Of a stretch of 53,510 nt of DNA, positions 24,452-35,992 are shown piece after piece. The translations under genes and the position numbers were made by a program. Source of the DNA: Setaria digitata (lineage: Eukaryota > Nematoda > Chromadorea > Rhabditida > Setariidae); contig RCAB01000431.1 of assembly GCA_003640385.1 (NCBI GenBank), positions 1 through 53,510 of the forward strand. Reading direction: 5' to 3'. Each line of letters starts with the position of its first letter. Position 1 is the first letter of the stretch. The notes beneath the pieces were generated by a model. The model was not told the origin of the DNA and did no database searches. It saw only the letters and a list, made by a program, of their open reading frames with translations.

Positions 24452-26478
24452 TTAGCCGAAGATGTATGGGTTCTTTTCCACTGGAATTTTCTGCCTTTGT
24501 GTTACACTGAGCACACCTAAGCTTTCGCCATATTTGTTTCCATACCACACTGAATAGTTTCGAAATAAATATACATTTTGTGTGAAAGTATTTCCAACTC
24601 AGTAGTGACTTGTCACATAACTTTTTTCCCATTGGACTGTCCGTATAAATTGGAATTTATAGCTAATAGAAAAGAAAAGAAATCAGCAAATGAAGAAAAG
24701 ATAATGAAAGAACTGATAATTAATGAAGCGAAGATGCGTTTACCCAAAAGTTCGATCCCTTCACTAATTGGCCTGAAGACCCGGTAATAAACTGAACCGT
24801 TGTACTGGAATGCGATCAAATTTTGTTCATTCTCGACTAAAGAGAAGCAACATTTTTTGGAATCGGTGAAAGGTTCAACTTTTCATTATTTCACAAGTAT
24901 CTAAACTTGACCGAAATAGCATCGCAAGGGTCGGGATACACGAAGCATCCCCCAAATTTGCGAAGTCTGGACGAGCTACAACCTATTTTTCAAAATAATT
25001 GCAGCAAATTTTGAAAAATGACTAAGCTAAACGGACGGCTACCAGACTGCTTTTTGCGAACTCAAATTCTCAACAAATGAAATTTTTCTCTGCATGATTT
25101 GGGTTCCTTTGCAAAAGGTGGAAGAAAAAAAGATGAAACAAGGAAGTGATCATTACTTACACCTGGAACTGTTTATGTAACGCATCCAATTGGAATATCT
25201 CGGATCACTGCCATCGATGTATTGAGATGGTTTTCCACTGATACGGATTTCCCATGAATAGCCGTTCTGATCAGCTTTCTTAGGATCAGACAGCAGTATC
25301 CCTTAAAGTGTATATTCAGTTCCAGGATGAAATTTTTAACACCATTCATTGTTTTTTCTGTATGGAAATTAGGTACCTTGATATGGACCAAATACCAGCC
25401 CTATAGGTATATCCATTTTTGCAAAAACACCCAATCCTGCCTTCGGAATTTTCGAAGTTTTAATTTCAAAAAAGGCTGGTAAAGTTTGTTCTGCTCTTGG
25501 CTTATTGTCTTCGCGTACCGGAAATAGATGACCATAGCGGAAATACGGATATTGAGGTTAGAAACTGTAGAAATTCAAGGAACATTTTAAAAAAATTCTG
25601 AATAACCCACTAATGCCTGCGATTTTCAGAAACGCCAAAAGAGTACAAAAATTTCGCGATGTTAAATAAATTAAATGTGAAATGAATGAAAAAGTCTACA
25701 GCTTACTTCTCTATCACTAACAATAAATAATGGATGCAACCGACATGAAGCTCGATAGTAGACCCCACAGAGATCGCAATCTAAAAATTATTTATTAGTT
25801 AAAATCAATACTTTTCTTTTACTGTTATGAAAGAATAGTAACATACGTATGTAATCGTCATCTTCTAATTCTGACTCAGCCAAAACAATACCGAATGTTT
25901 TCAATTGCTTCTCTGAAAAGCAAAACAATTAATGATGGACCAAAAGGAAGTTCAATCAAACGAGATTACTCGATTCAGGGCATTGCTAGATTAACAAAGC
26001 AATAAGCTCAATTATTCGATTATATTTAAATCTTTGTCTAACAAACTCTCAGATCATTCAAATAAATTAAAAGTTGTGCAGAATAATACAATACAAAAAC
26101 AACATGAGAATAAGCTATCACACAAAAAATAATGATACAATGATATTAATTGGATTACGTTGTACGCGTACGAAAATGTGTGTTAGACGTAATTAAAATG
26201 GAATCTAACACCAATTAATTATTACCTGATAACTTCTGCAATAAACAATACTTTGGATTATTGCAATCATTATGCATCAATTTAACCATCCGTTCAACAG
26301 CATCTACAACAAGACACATCTGGAAAAAAAGAATATAGGCAAAAGAAGGTGGATATTTTGATGAATGCATTTAAAAGCAAAGGAATGCGGGGACCTGAAT
26401 AAAATTTCAAATAACTCTCACCTCACTAACCGCTGAACAATCGTCTTCATCTGAAGGAATTGTATTGCATGCAGCCAT
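24452..26478 (-). CDS. set-17: PRDM7/9-type SET-domain histone methyltransferase
   Basis: Likely a histone H3 lysine-4 methyltransferase like PRDM9 and C. elegans SET-17 (family knowledge). Exons in transcript order: 26478-26422, 26319-26226, 25912-25847, 25780-25707, 25500-25377 (upstream boundary uncertain), 25301-25161, 24836-24744, 24549-24452, about 248 residues. The zinc knuckle CDLCGVYYRASCRLH (CX2CX7CX2H) has the same spacing as PRDM9. The SET core follows: IPKAGLGVFA, GPYQG, NGYSWEI, YIDGSDPRYSNWMRYIN, ENEQNLIAF, then VFRPISEGIELL and VWYGNKYGESLG with the catalytic-type Tyr. It stops shortly after the SET domain, with no zinc-finger array and no KRAB domain. Upstream of 25500 the frame stays open and protein-like to 25557, then meets TAA four bases after a good acceptor, so one junction is unresolved. 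Confidence 0.85.
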
Positions 26479-27920
26479 ATATGCTTATGAAATAAATGAA
26501 AGCAATGAAGTGCTAATGGAGACAATCAGATGGATAATCACGAGAAAGCAAAATGAAAAAGAAATAAGACTTGAAGGTGATAGTTAGTTGAAACAGGAAA
26601 TGAAATAAAGGAAAGGAAAGCAATGTACAGTTTTTTTTTATTTTCATTTTGTAGTAAAAAAATTAACAAGGCTTCTGTTTTATAACAAACAGTTAGTTTT
26701 TCAGCTCTTTTAAAGTAATAACGCGCCTTAAATCTTAAACTTCTTACACCACTATCAGTACAGGAAAGAGAACGATCCATCTCTTTTATCTAAAACTTCT
26801 CCATTATTAAGGCTAATTACCTGCATATAACTCTTTAAATCACAGAACTGTAATAATGCTAAAGTAGTACTACTATTAAATCTGAGACGATGAAACGTGC
26901 AATTCTTTTCAGGTGACATTTCATGAAATTCCGCAGTACGATTCATGCAAATATTTGGCTTACATTAATACCCTTACGGAATGATAACATGTAGCTCGAT
27001 TTATTAACTAATAACAGATACATCTTTAGGCTCCATATTGAGAGCGATAGATACATATCACTGATATAAAGCATGCAAAAAGGCACTCGTTTCATAGGAG
27101 TTCTATAGATCTAACTAGAAAGACAATTAGATGTGAAGATAGTCAAATTCGGATTTCCATACCTCCTCCTGAACAGGACTGCCATTTCGACGATCCAAGA
27201 TGTCGTCCATCAAACAAATATTATTACCTATAATCCTGGCAAATAATTATTAGAAAAAAAAACATTACGTGTACTTACGCAATCTAAAGAAACAATTCTA
27301 CTTCATGTAATTAAAAAAAATTACATATACCTCATGCAAAATTTTTTTAAAACCATCATATATTTAGTTTAAAAATCGTAAATAGATCAATCCTTATGCG
27401 AATACTAGCAAAAAATGCAACGGTAATTTGCATAAATAAAGGAAAATTAAATCTCAAACAGGCTCATGAATGACCAGAGAAGCTGATATCAATTAATCTC
27501 TCCGACTTTAGTATCTGACTTTAGCCTGCTGTTAATTCAGCATGAATTAAACCTGATCTATCAATTCATCATGAATTAAACAATTCTGATTGATTAACTC
27601 ATCACTAATTAAACCTAAGTCTAATTCATCATGAATCAATTCTAATCTACGAAAAAATTCGAGCTTAGCCGATCAACTAACACTAGTTTAAGTCTAAGCT
27701 AACAATCTAACATTAGTTTGGTAAAATCAAGAGAATGAAAGAAAAATAAAAGAAAAAGTATGGCACGCCGAAAAAGTATGACACGCTCAAAGCCAGACAG
27801 GTGCATGCAGGTACAGACGCCGACTCTCTGCAGTCCTAACACCCTTAGACTCCACCCTTTGTTGCGAAGTTCCTTCTTGATCCAGACAGTGGAACTGATC
27901 ACGAAGTGGGTTCGAGAAGG
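26479..27920. other. Divergent intergenic region between set-17 and UQCRQ
   Basis: Holds the promoters of two divergent genes and a minisatellite. Exon-like fragments on the minus strand at 27163-27210 and about 26827-26853 do not join in frame to set-17. Confidence 0.45.
27534..27650. repeat. Degenerate ~30-bp minisatellite, four copies
   Basis: Units are variants of AATTCATCATGAATTAAAC followed by CTGATCTAT-like sequence. The core ATTCATCATGAAT is itself nearly palindromic. Confidence 0.7.
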
Positions 27921-29129
27921 ATGAAACTGTCACCAGTACGTTTAGGGTTGGAGTTCGGCAAGCTCGGGAAGGTCAGTCTCTCCTTCACTCTATCATAAAC
28001 TATCATATAAACCGTGAACTTTTTATTTTTACTATTGCAGCAAAAAATTATTGGCTTAAAAACTTAACTAATGCTGTTACAGATGATGTTCTTGTAATTT
28101 ATGTATTTTGTAGCAAAGAAAAAGAAAAGAAGGAGGAAAAGACAAAAGCTACTTGTTATCTTCTATTTTCGTAGAATTTATCACTCTGTTTCTTTTATCC
28201 TCACTTTTTACCCAATCATTTACCCGACTCATTTACCCATTCATTTATTAGCTTGCCTATTTTGCCTGCCTTTTGTTTATTAAATCTGCTGTTGCAGATT
28301 TATGGCCAGTACAAGTTTACATTAGCTCCAAATGAGCAAAGAGTATTTAAAGGATTTTGGCGAGATGCTGTCATAAAGGTATCTTTTTATTAGATTACCA
28401 GTGAGTTGTAGTATTGCAATCATTGATATTATATGTGATTCATATCGCATCAATGATTGCAGTACTACAACTGTGATTCATATCATTTCTTTTTTAACGG
28501 TGATCTCTACTTTTATCTTTCATTCCATTGATCATAATTCTGTTTCTGATTTCTTTTATCAGTGTTCACATCGCTTTATTCTGAGAAAAAAATGAAAACT
28601 TTTTGGTTTATCTGTAAAAGAGTTAATAGTGATTAGAGCAACAAAGATCTGATTGGTAATGAAAGAAATGAAGAACAGAATACTGGTGAAGGAAATAAAA
28701 ATAGAATAGTGGCGAAGGAAATGAATGATAAAACTGTTGAAGAAATTGAAGGATGGAATGAAAGAAAAGTGAAGAATACTTATACGAACATTACTTAAAG
28801 AATTTACTGTTACTTCTAATCGTTTAAATATATTTTCAAGATTTTTACGATTTTGTTTTATTGAATGATATGGTTACAGATAAAGTTCGCGTAATAGAAT
28901 GTTGCTAGTAAATTATTGGTGCTGCCTATTCTTTCTATATAACAAATATTTTAGAACAGATAATGATTTGCAGGTGTTGAAAAACACATGGTTTGATCGT
29001 TGGTATCTATGGCTACCTCAGGGTGTATTATTCTACTTTATGACTAAACTTTGTGTGGAAATGAATTATGAAGCTTATCGGAAAAAGCCAGAAGAGTTCA
29101 TCAATGAAGGCGTACTGAAGGATGCATAA
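27921..29129 (+). CDS. UQCRQ: Cytochrome b-c1 complex subunit 8
   Basis: Small ubiquinone-binding-type subunit of mitochondrial complex III, next to cytochrome b in the inner membrane (family knowledge). Three phase-0 exons, 27921-27971, 28298-28378 and 28974-29129, give 95 residues (typical family length about 80-95). Visible family features are the N-terminal EFGKLGKIYGQYKFTLAPNEQ, matching the EFG..SLSPFEQR pattern of the human protein. A conserved basic/aromatic stretch DRWYLWLPQGVLFYFM leads into one membrane span. The C-terminal YRKKPEEFINE matches the KRKNPAAYEND end. There is no cleavable presequence, as expected. The start is the first ATG. Intron 2 carries a hairpin (28405-28471). 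It is not in an operon arrangement. Confidence 0.92.
28405..28471 (+). ncRNA. MicroRNA-precursor-like hairpin in UQCRQ intron 2
   Basis: 28405-28427 (GTTGTAGTATTGCAATCATT..) pairs with 28449-28471 over 23 positions with one G:U wobble. An inner stem ATATG/CATAT closes a five-base loop. The total of 67 nucleotides is right for a pre-microRNA and lies on the host gene strand. Neither arm matches a microRNA I know. A partial duplication (GTGATTCATATC at 28436 and 28473) shows that local tandem copying contributed. Confidence 0.5.
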
Positions 29130-31246
29130 AAATAATCATCATTTATAATTATGTATTGAATATGGTGTAAAAATCTTTAATTTAGTAGTAGCTATGATTG
29201 GTGACATCGATGTTGCTGTATTTTGTAATTGCAGGTTCAGAATATGTTGGTAGTAGCATTAGGTTTATAATGGCAGTTCTCGATCTTATTTGTTGTGTGC
29301 AATTATAAACGCTATAAATTTTTAAGTGATTGATAGTGCAGTGTGAAATCAGTCAGATTGCTCTTCAGCTGGCTTTCAAATTGTTTCAGTGAGAAACGTT
29401 TTCGTTCAGAAAGGCAAAAAAATCGAATGGTGCTTTGAAATTTAGAAGGATCTTTTAATTGCTATTTTATGTGACAGCGAAGGTATCGTAAAAAAAATTG
29501 TTGACATAGTTCATTCTTCACCTTTCAGGTTTATGAACCCAACCATAGTCACATTTCGTTGCACACATAATATTTTTCTTACAGGAACTTTTGGAATGTT
29601 CTATACAGCAGATTTTGGAACTTTGATTGTTAATTCCTGTTACTGAAAAGAATGGCTGCTTAAAAGAGAAATGCTGAAAAGGTTATTTTCGAAATAAGAT
29701 AATTCTAAGATAAAATTTAATGCTTTTTTTCCCTGTATTTCAATCACGTAGCAATAGAAATTTCAAATACAGCTGGAGAATATATATTTATGCGCAGGTA
29801 ATTACATGGCAGCAGCATAGCCGGAAAACGGAAAAATCTAATTTTTTCTTTGCTACTGCAGTTGAAAATTATTTGAAGTACTCATAACTCATGCAAAGTT
29901 ATTTCTGTCGAGAAAAGCAGATTTGTTCATACTCGGAATGACGTGGCAGAACAGTTCGCTAACGCTGGAATATAGTAGAAAGTCATCTCTTGATTAGCAG
30001 GGACAATTCGGCTCATCGTCTAATTGACAAGTGAAATAAAAATATTTTAGCATTAAAGCATTTTTGTCAAAGTTAATCTGAGCGATTGTTACATTATTGC
30101 AGATTAGAGGTTAAGTTTATGCTAATGTAAGTATTGTTAAATATCCTTTTCAGATCAAATTTTTTATTTCCCGAACCTTCCTTTCCTTTTCCTTTTTGCT
30201 TATTTACATTACAAGTTACCGACCAAACAATCAGTGCATCAAAAATCCTTATCGTACTAAATTGTTATCAGTGGCATTGACTAACTGCAAATACTAATAT
30301 ACAATATGGAATTTTCGGAGTGCTCCTCCTTATCTTTTTCCTACACTGGTTATAATTTGTCGGTCATTTGTGAAATAGCCATATCTTTTGATATTTTAGG
30401 AAATTACTGAAAAAAAGAAAAAAAAGAAAAAAAAAACAGCTCAAATTGAATTGAGTGAAAAAAGTACAGGAGAAGAAAGGAAAATGTGTTATATTGGTAA
30501 AGAATTTGGAGATTCATAAAAATTTCATCACAAGATAAGTGAAATGATTTGTACATGAAATTCTAAGATTAGTATTATTTTTTATTTGCCAAATTAAAGA
30601 AATAATAAATATTATTGCATTATGAAAAGCCCGTTTTTAGATATCAAACAATCAAATATAATGACAACAATAGTACATGGTGAAGAAATGACTATGTGCA
30701 CGATTAAAATGTATATAAAAAACATGTTCCCTTATAAAATATAGCACAAAAAAAATGAAAATTATTTAAAAATTTGTAGATTTCAAAAGGAAAGAAAATA
30801 CCCAGTGATATCAAGCATATTGTTTATCCAACTGAAATAAAACCGGAGGATGAACTTTGACCTGTCGATATAAATATGTATTGTGCATTGAATTATCAAA
30901 TATCAAATCAGAGATGAACTGTAGCCTGTCAATGTGAATGTATTAGATGCTCAGTGAAGAAAAGTTGATGAATTTTGGCTCTGTTGTGTGTGTGTGTACG
31001 AGAGAGAGAGAGGGAATCGTTCCACTTCGTATATCCAACAAATTAATATCTCTTCAAAGCTGAACAAACAAATCAGGAATAACAAATTCTGTTCATATCA
31101 TGTAATTGTGAGAAAAAAAAAAAAAATTTCACTTAGAGTAATTCATTGGTACTTCATGTATACCTTGTAATATATACAGGCGCTTTTCTTCTTTTTGTGA
31201 AGATTACACGTAAATAGCTAAAATGCCTTATGTCTTGCGTAAGAAA
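29130..31246. other. Intergenic region upstream of the calreticulin genes
   Basis: No gene supported. A Lys-rich open stretch after an acceptor (30400-30496) and a second open stretch at 30780-30860 disagree in phase by one base. A direct repeat, GATGAACT(T/G)TGACCTGTC and its variant, lies at about 30849 and 30913. Confidence 0.45.
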
Positions 31247-31254
31247 TGACGTGA
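31247..31254 (+). promoter_or_regulatory. UPRE-like site TGACGTGA
   Basis: Matches the XBP1/ATF6-type unfolded-protein-response element TGACGTG(G/A), about 0.8 kb before the calreticulin start and 154 bases before a second such site. Confidence 0.5.
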
Positions 31255-31400
31255 AAACGTGTCGCATTCACCTCCCTTTCTCCTCCATCAAATAATGGTC
31301 AATTTCTATTACAACTGGAGCAATCGAGGACGCGTGCGTTTATTCACTAGTAGCACCGCCCATTGACCGCTTAGATGTCGTAAGCTGATTGGTTGAACGC

Positions 31401-31416
31401 TGACGTGGACCAGTAA
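31401..31416 (+). promoter_or_regulatory. UPRE block shared with the second calreticulin promoter
   Basis: TGACGTGGACCAGTAA begins with a perfect UPRE (TGACGTGG). An ATTGG (inverted CCAAT) lies at about 31388. The surrounding 31320-31500 is clearly less AT-rich than the rest of the window, as expected for a promoter. The same 16 bases recur at 35876. Confidence 0.75.
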
Positions 31417-32042
31417 GCGTGCGACCTTTTGGCCATTGAAAGGGGTGGTTTTTAGAGGTGCTGCTACACCTCAGTGACTGTTCATGTATGAAGCTGCGTG
31501 GTACTGCGTGATAGGTATGCTTGTCTCATTTGCGTGTCAGCGGTGCTAGGCTCTTTCAGTCTTGTTTGATCAGTCATGCTAGGAGTTCTAGTTATACATA
31601 TGTAAAAAGAAAGCAACTTTATTGGTCTAGCAAGCTATTTTAGAGTAAGTACTTTCGTCAAACAGCATATCTAAAGCTAGACTGGTCTCTTTTCGACAGT
31701 TCCTTACGACGTTGAAGTCTGTTTGCCATGTATTACTATTATAAATAAACAAATTAAATTTCAACTTTGAACATTTTAGATATTAGGATTAGATTTATAG
31801 TGTGTAAAAGTTGAGTTTTTAAATGAAGAAAATTTCGTTATTCTTATTTTTTCCTTACTTTTTGGAAGGTGATATTTGAAACACATTTCACACTGACTTT
31901 CATCGGTCACTGGGTTGAGAAATCTATATCGGGAGAGGGGATAAAGATGGAACCGTAATAAAATGACAATTAGTAGCAACGCATGTCGAAGGCGATCTGT
32001 TGATAGTTGTCATGAAGATTTTCCTTCTTATTTGCGCATGAA

Positions 32043-32048
32043 TTTCAG
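32043..32048 (+). promoter_or_regulatory. Likely spliced-leader acceptor of calreticulin
   Basis: TTTCAG ends two bases before the ATG at 32051. This is the usual placement of a nematode trans-splice site. It could instead be a cis acceptor for a 5' untranslated exon near 31500-31630. Confidence 0.6.
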
Positions 32049-32050
32049 TA

Positions 32051-34817
32051 ATGAAGCTATATGTACTGTTAGGATTTGTTTGCATCTCAGTGGTCACCGC
32101 TAAAGTATATTTCAAGGAAGAGTTCTCGGGTATGTTCAGATGTTTTTCTTATAAAAAGAAAAAAACAAATAAAGTGTAGCAGTGGGGATTTTTTTTTTTT
32201 GTTTATGCGGAGAAGTAATATATACATACATGAAATGCTTACATAAAGGGCTAAGAAAATAGCAAAACTTTTAGTGGTTAAGGAAATCATGATATGAACT
32301 GCTCATTTATACCATGTAGCTTGGTAGTAATGGCTGCTAAGCTTAGTTTAGATCCTCGAAAATTGTGCTGCTGGAGGTTTTTTTCGTCACTGAATTATAT
32401 CATTATTTTCGAATTAAACAGATCAGACATCTTAATTTTCAGACGATGAATGGGAAAAAAGATGGATAAAGTCAAAACATAAGGATGATTTCGGAAAATG
32501 GGAAATATCACATGGTAAATTTTACGGTGACGCTGTCAAAGATAAGGGTCTCAAGACAACACAGGTTATTTTTTGAATTAGTTATTAAGATTATTCGCTA
32601 TTACTTTCAGTATATTCACATTGTGATTTTATGGTTTTATGTTGCACGATCTTTTATCTCTTGCAGGATGCGAAATTTTATTCCATTGGTGCCAAATTTG
32701 AGAAAGGTTTTTCAAACCGGGGTAAATCGCTAGTTATTCAGTTTAGCGTTAAACATGAACAAGACATCGATTGTGGTGGAGGCTATGTTAAGGTGAAATT
32801 GTATTTTGCAGTTTTTTTTTTCTTTCATTACGTTTTTACGAGAATGACAACATTTGTTGCATTTAAATATTATTTTTAAAGCCATTTTTTAGTGTTTTTG
32901 TTACCAATGCTTTATTGAACGGTGAGAACACCGACGGCTTTTTATAATAAGCGTCAGATCATATTTTTATTTTTCTTATTGTTTCTAAGCAAATATACTT
33001 TTGGATTATATATACACAAACCTTTTTTAGCTGATGTCATCAGATGCCAACCTGGAAGACTTTCATGGTGAAACTCCTTATCATATTATGTTTGGCCCAG
33101 ATATATGTGGACCTGGAACGAAGAAAGTCCATGTCATTTTCCATTATAAGGGCAGGAATCACATGATCAAGAAAGACATTCGGTGCAAGGTCGTGTTTTA
33201 CAGTAGACTTTTGTTTGTTTTTGGATCACATATGCTTTTCATGGATTCATCGGTAGTTTAACAATATGTCGATGTTTTTTTGAGAAGCTAGATCAATATT
33301 TCTCGAGTATCTACCCGTCCACCTTTATCAGGCACACGGGTTCGTCCGAGATGAACATGGGAAACACATAATTTTACTTTTTTCCATTTGATTTATCTTT
33401 TATGTCATTTGCTTATTATCTCTACAGGACGACGTCTTCACGCATCTTTATACGTTGATTTTGAACCCAGATAATACTTACGAGGTACAAATTGATGGAG
33501 AAAAGGTCGAGTCTGGCGAGTTAGAAGCAGACTGGGACTTCCTTCCTCCGAAAAAAATTAAGGTTGTATTTAATGTTTTTTGGGATCGCAAAGCATAAAC
33601 ATTCTTCCGAGCTTTTTATGAGAACAAAAGTTGCTGAAGTGAGAGTTCTTTAAAAAGTAGAAAATTGTAGTTTATAAATTTCATACTCAAGAAAAATTTG
33701 GAAACATGGCGAGTTGTTGTACAATACAAAGAGTTGCTAAGCTGGGGATATTCAGGATCCGGATGCGAAAAAACCGGAAGATTGGGATGAGCGGGAATAT
33801 ATCGACGATGAGGATGACAAGAAACCGGAAGACTGGGATAAGCCAGAACATATTCCTGATCCTGATGCAAAGAAACCAGAAGACTGGGACGATGAGATGG
33901 ATGGAGAATGGGAACCGCCGATGGTTGATAATCCAGAATATAAAGGGGAATGGAAACCGAAGCAAAAGAAAAATCCTGCTTACAAGGTAAACCTATAACA
34001 AAATTTTCTGCTTGATAATGCGAATAAAGCGTAGCGGTCTTTGTTTCATTCCTTAATTTTTTAAAATATTTAGGGCAAATGGATTCATCCAGAAATCGAT
34101 AATCCAGAGTACACTCCAGATGACAATTTATACATTTATGATGATATAGGAGCAATTGGCTTTGATTTATGGCAGGTAAAATCAGGGACCATTTTCGATG
34201 ATGTCATTGTTGCGGACAGTATTGAAGAAGCCAAGGTAATGTTTTGTGTTTCTATTAATATATTGAACTATCAGTATGTTTCATCATAACCAGTTAGTTA
34301 CTACAAATTTTCGTTATTTGTATCACTGGTACTTGTATTCATGCCGTTTTTTACATTAATCTTAATATTACTAGCGAACATTGGCTTTGCTTAATTTCGC
34401 TATGGGATAGTGATATGAAGTGGATTCATTAGCTTGGAACTGAATTTTTCCGAAATTGTAATTAAAATATACGCGGATGTATCGTGGATGTTAGTCTCAT
34501 ATTATTACCTACGTCATCTACCATTTACAGAAGTTTGGTGAAAAGACATTAAAAATAACCAAAGAAGGTGAGAAGAAAATGAAAACAAAACAAGATGAAG
34601 AAGAAGAAAAGAAAAGGAAGGAAGAAGAAGAGAAGAAAAAAGAGGCGGATGAAAAAGAAAATGAAGACAAAGACGAAGACGAGAAAGGAGAAGACAAAAA
34701 GGAAAAAGTAAGTTTGCAAAGTTTACGTTTTACATTCTTTTTCTTTCTTTATCAAACAAAACAAAGAGTTGCTTTACTTCATTTTTGCAGGATTCGGAGG
34801 ATCATGAAGAATTGTAA
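32051..34817 (+). CDS. crt-1: Calreticulin
   Basis: ER-lumen Ca2+-binding lectin chaperone for glycoproteins. Nine exons: 32051-32129, 32443-32564, 32667-32792, 33031-33189, 33428-33562, 33756-33986, 34074-34235, 34531-34707, 34791-34817, giving 405 residues. Signal peptide is about 1-17 ([17 protein letters not shown]). The N-domain has Cys103 (DCGGGYVK), Cys135 (FGPDICGPG) and Cys161 (KDIRCK), the calreticulin pattern. The P-domain (about 208-284) has three KPEDWD units and then GEWEPP/GEWKP repeats. [14 protein letters not shown] follows. The tail 339-397 is Lys/Glu/Asp-rich for low-affinity Ca2+ binding. The C terminus is HEEL rather than HDEL/KDEL. Filarial calreticulins are known immunodominant antigens (Onchocerca RAL-1). 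A UPRE lies upstream. Confidence 0.97.
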
Positions 34818-35875
34818 GAGTGATTATTCTCTAATGCGGTAATTTGGTTTCTTTTTTGGCACGCCAACTGCCACATCGATTTTTTGATATCTGGCATTGT
34901 TACTTTTTACTGTTAGGATCTCCTTGGGAAAATTTGATAAAAAATTTGTTGTTTGGGAGAGATTTCATTACTATGAAGTAAAATAATAAATTTTGGTACT
35001 GGGGATACTTAATTTATTATTATTGGATATTAATATTATTCGTAAATTTGTTGTTCTATTATATCTTCAGTCTCCATTTTATTTCGCTTCTCAACTTTGT
35101 TTATTTGTTCAGATCAGGAATAAATGTCTGTTGCTTATATAATGTTTAAATATTGAACAGATATATAGTTCGCATATTAGCGGTACCGGGTCATTTTTTT
35201 CCATAACCATCCATATATCGGGTCTTTTACATAACCATATAATCGTAATGGAGTGAACAGGAATCCGTGACCTTCTACTGCTGTTGGTGGACTTATGTAT
35301 TTTGTCATTTTAACTTTTTTACAGAATTATCTTCAAAAATAAAGGAAAAAGAGAGCCGATATCACTAGACTGAAGCTGAAGTGGGTAAATTATATGAATA
35401 GAAAATGATAATAATCGAATCAGATTAATGTGGGATGGTTTTTGCATTCTTAAAAAAAAAAAAAAAAAACGAAAAGAATCATGTAATGAACGCCTCGAAT
35501 CAGTGGTTAATAGTTGGCAACTTTTATGTAAAAACCATGAAGATTCACTTTGTGGAATGCCGATTCCTGCAGTTCTGCAATTTCGAAATATACGTGAAGG
35601 ATTTTTTTGAATTAACAACCGAACACAATATCACTGTCATTCTGATTTGTTGAAATAATTTATACGAGTCAATAGTTAATTTATTATTTTTGAATTTAAT
35701 CGCTCCCGCAGATTTCGTCATGACTGAAATATTGTGTATTATTTTGTATGAACAAAGAAATTCACTGTGAAGAAAAAAAACCACTTTTTAATTCTATTGA
35801 CTTAGAAACAGCTGAAATAAATAACGCTAAAGCTCGAAGTAGGATCTATCAGCTAATGATAATTTGCCAATTAGA
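34818..35875. other. Spacer between tandem calreticulin genes
   Basis: Contains an AATAAA (34985-34990) for the first gene and the promoter of the second. No additional gene seen. Confidence 0.6.
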
Positions 35876-35891
35876 TGACGTGGACCAGTAA
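35876..35891 (+). promoter_or_regulatory. UPRE block shared with the first calreticulin promoter
   Basis: TGACGTGGACCAGTAA is identical to 31401-31416. It sits 117 bases before the start codon, with CCAAT at about 35868. The block is kept although flanking sequence has diverged, which suggests selected co-regulation by ER stress. Confidence 0.75.
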
Positions 35892-35992
35892 AAGGCGGAC
35901 ATTTATGATGAGCTAACCCAATAATGATTTGTGCTTAGGCCGAAAAATTTAGCATTTAAGCAGGAATAGATGAATGAAATCAGTAGTAAATT

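Noticed and set aside
27163..27210. ATG exon candidate on the minus strand (MDDILDRRNGSPVQEE)
   Set aside because: Cannot be joined in frame to the SET gene, whose own start at 26478 fits.
29530..29646. Short open frame starting MNPTIVTFRC on +
   Set aside because: 38 residues, no homology recognised, no neighbouring exons.
30400..30860. Two exon-like stretches on + (Lys-rich, then GKKIPSDIKHIVYP)
   Set aside because: Good acceptors but phases differ by one base and no upstream exons were found; perhaps a homopolymer length error, so left as unproven.
33616..34155. 179-residue open frame on the minus strand
   Set aside because: It is antisense to the P-domain exon and flanking introns of calreticulin; the peptide mirrors the KPEDWD repeats.
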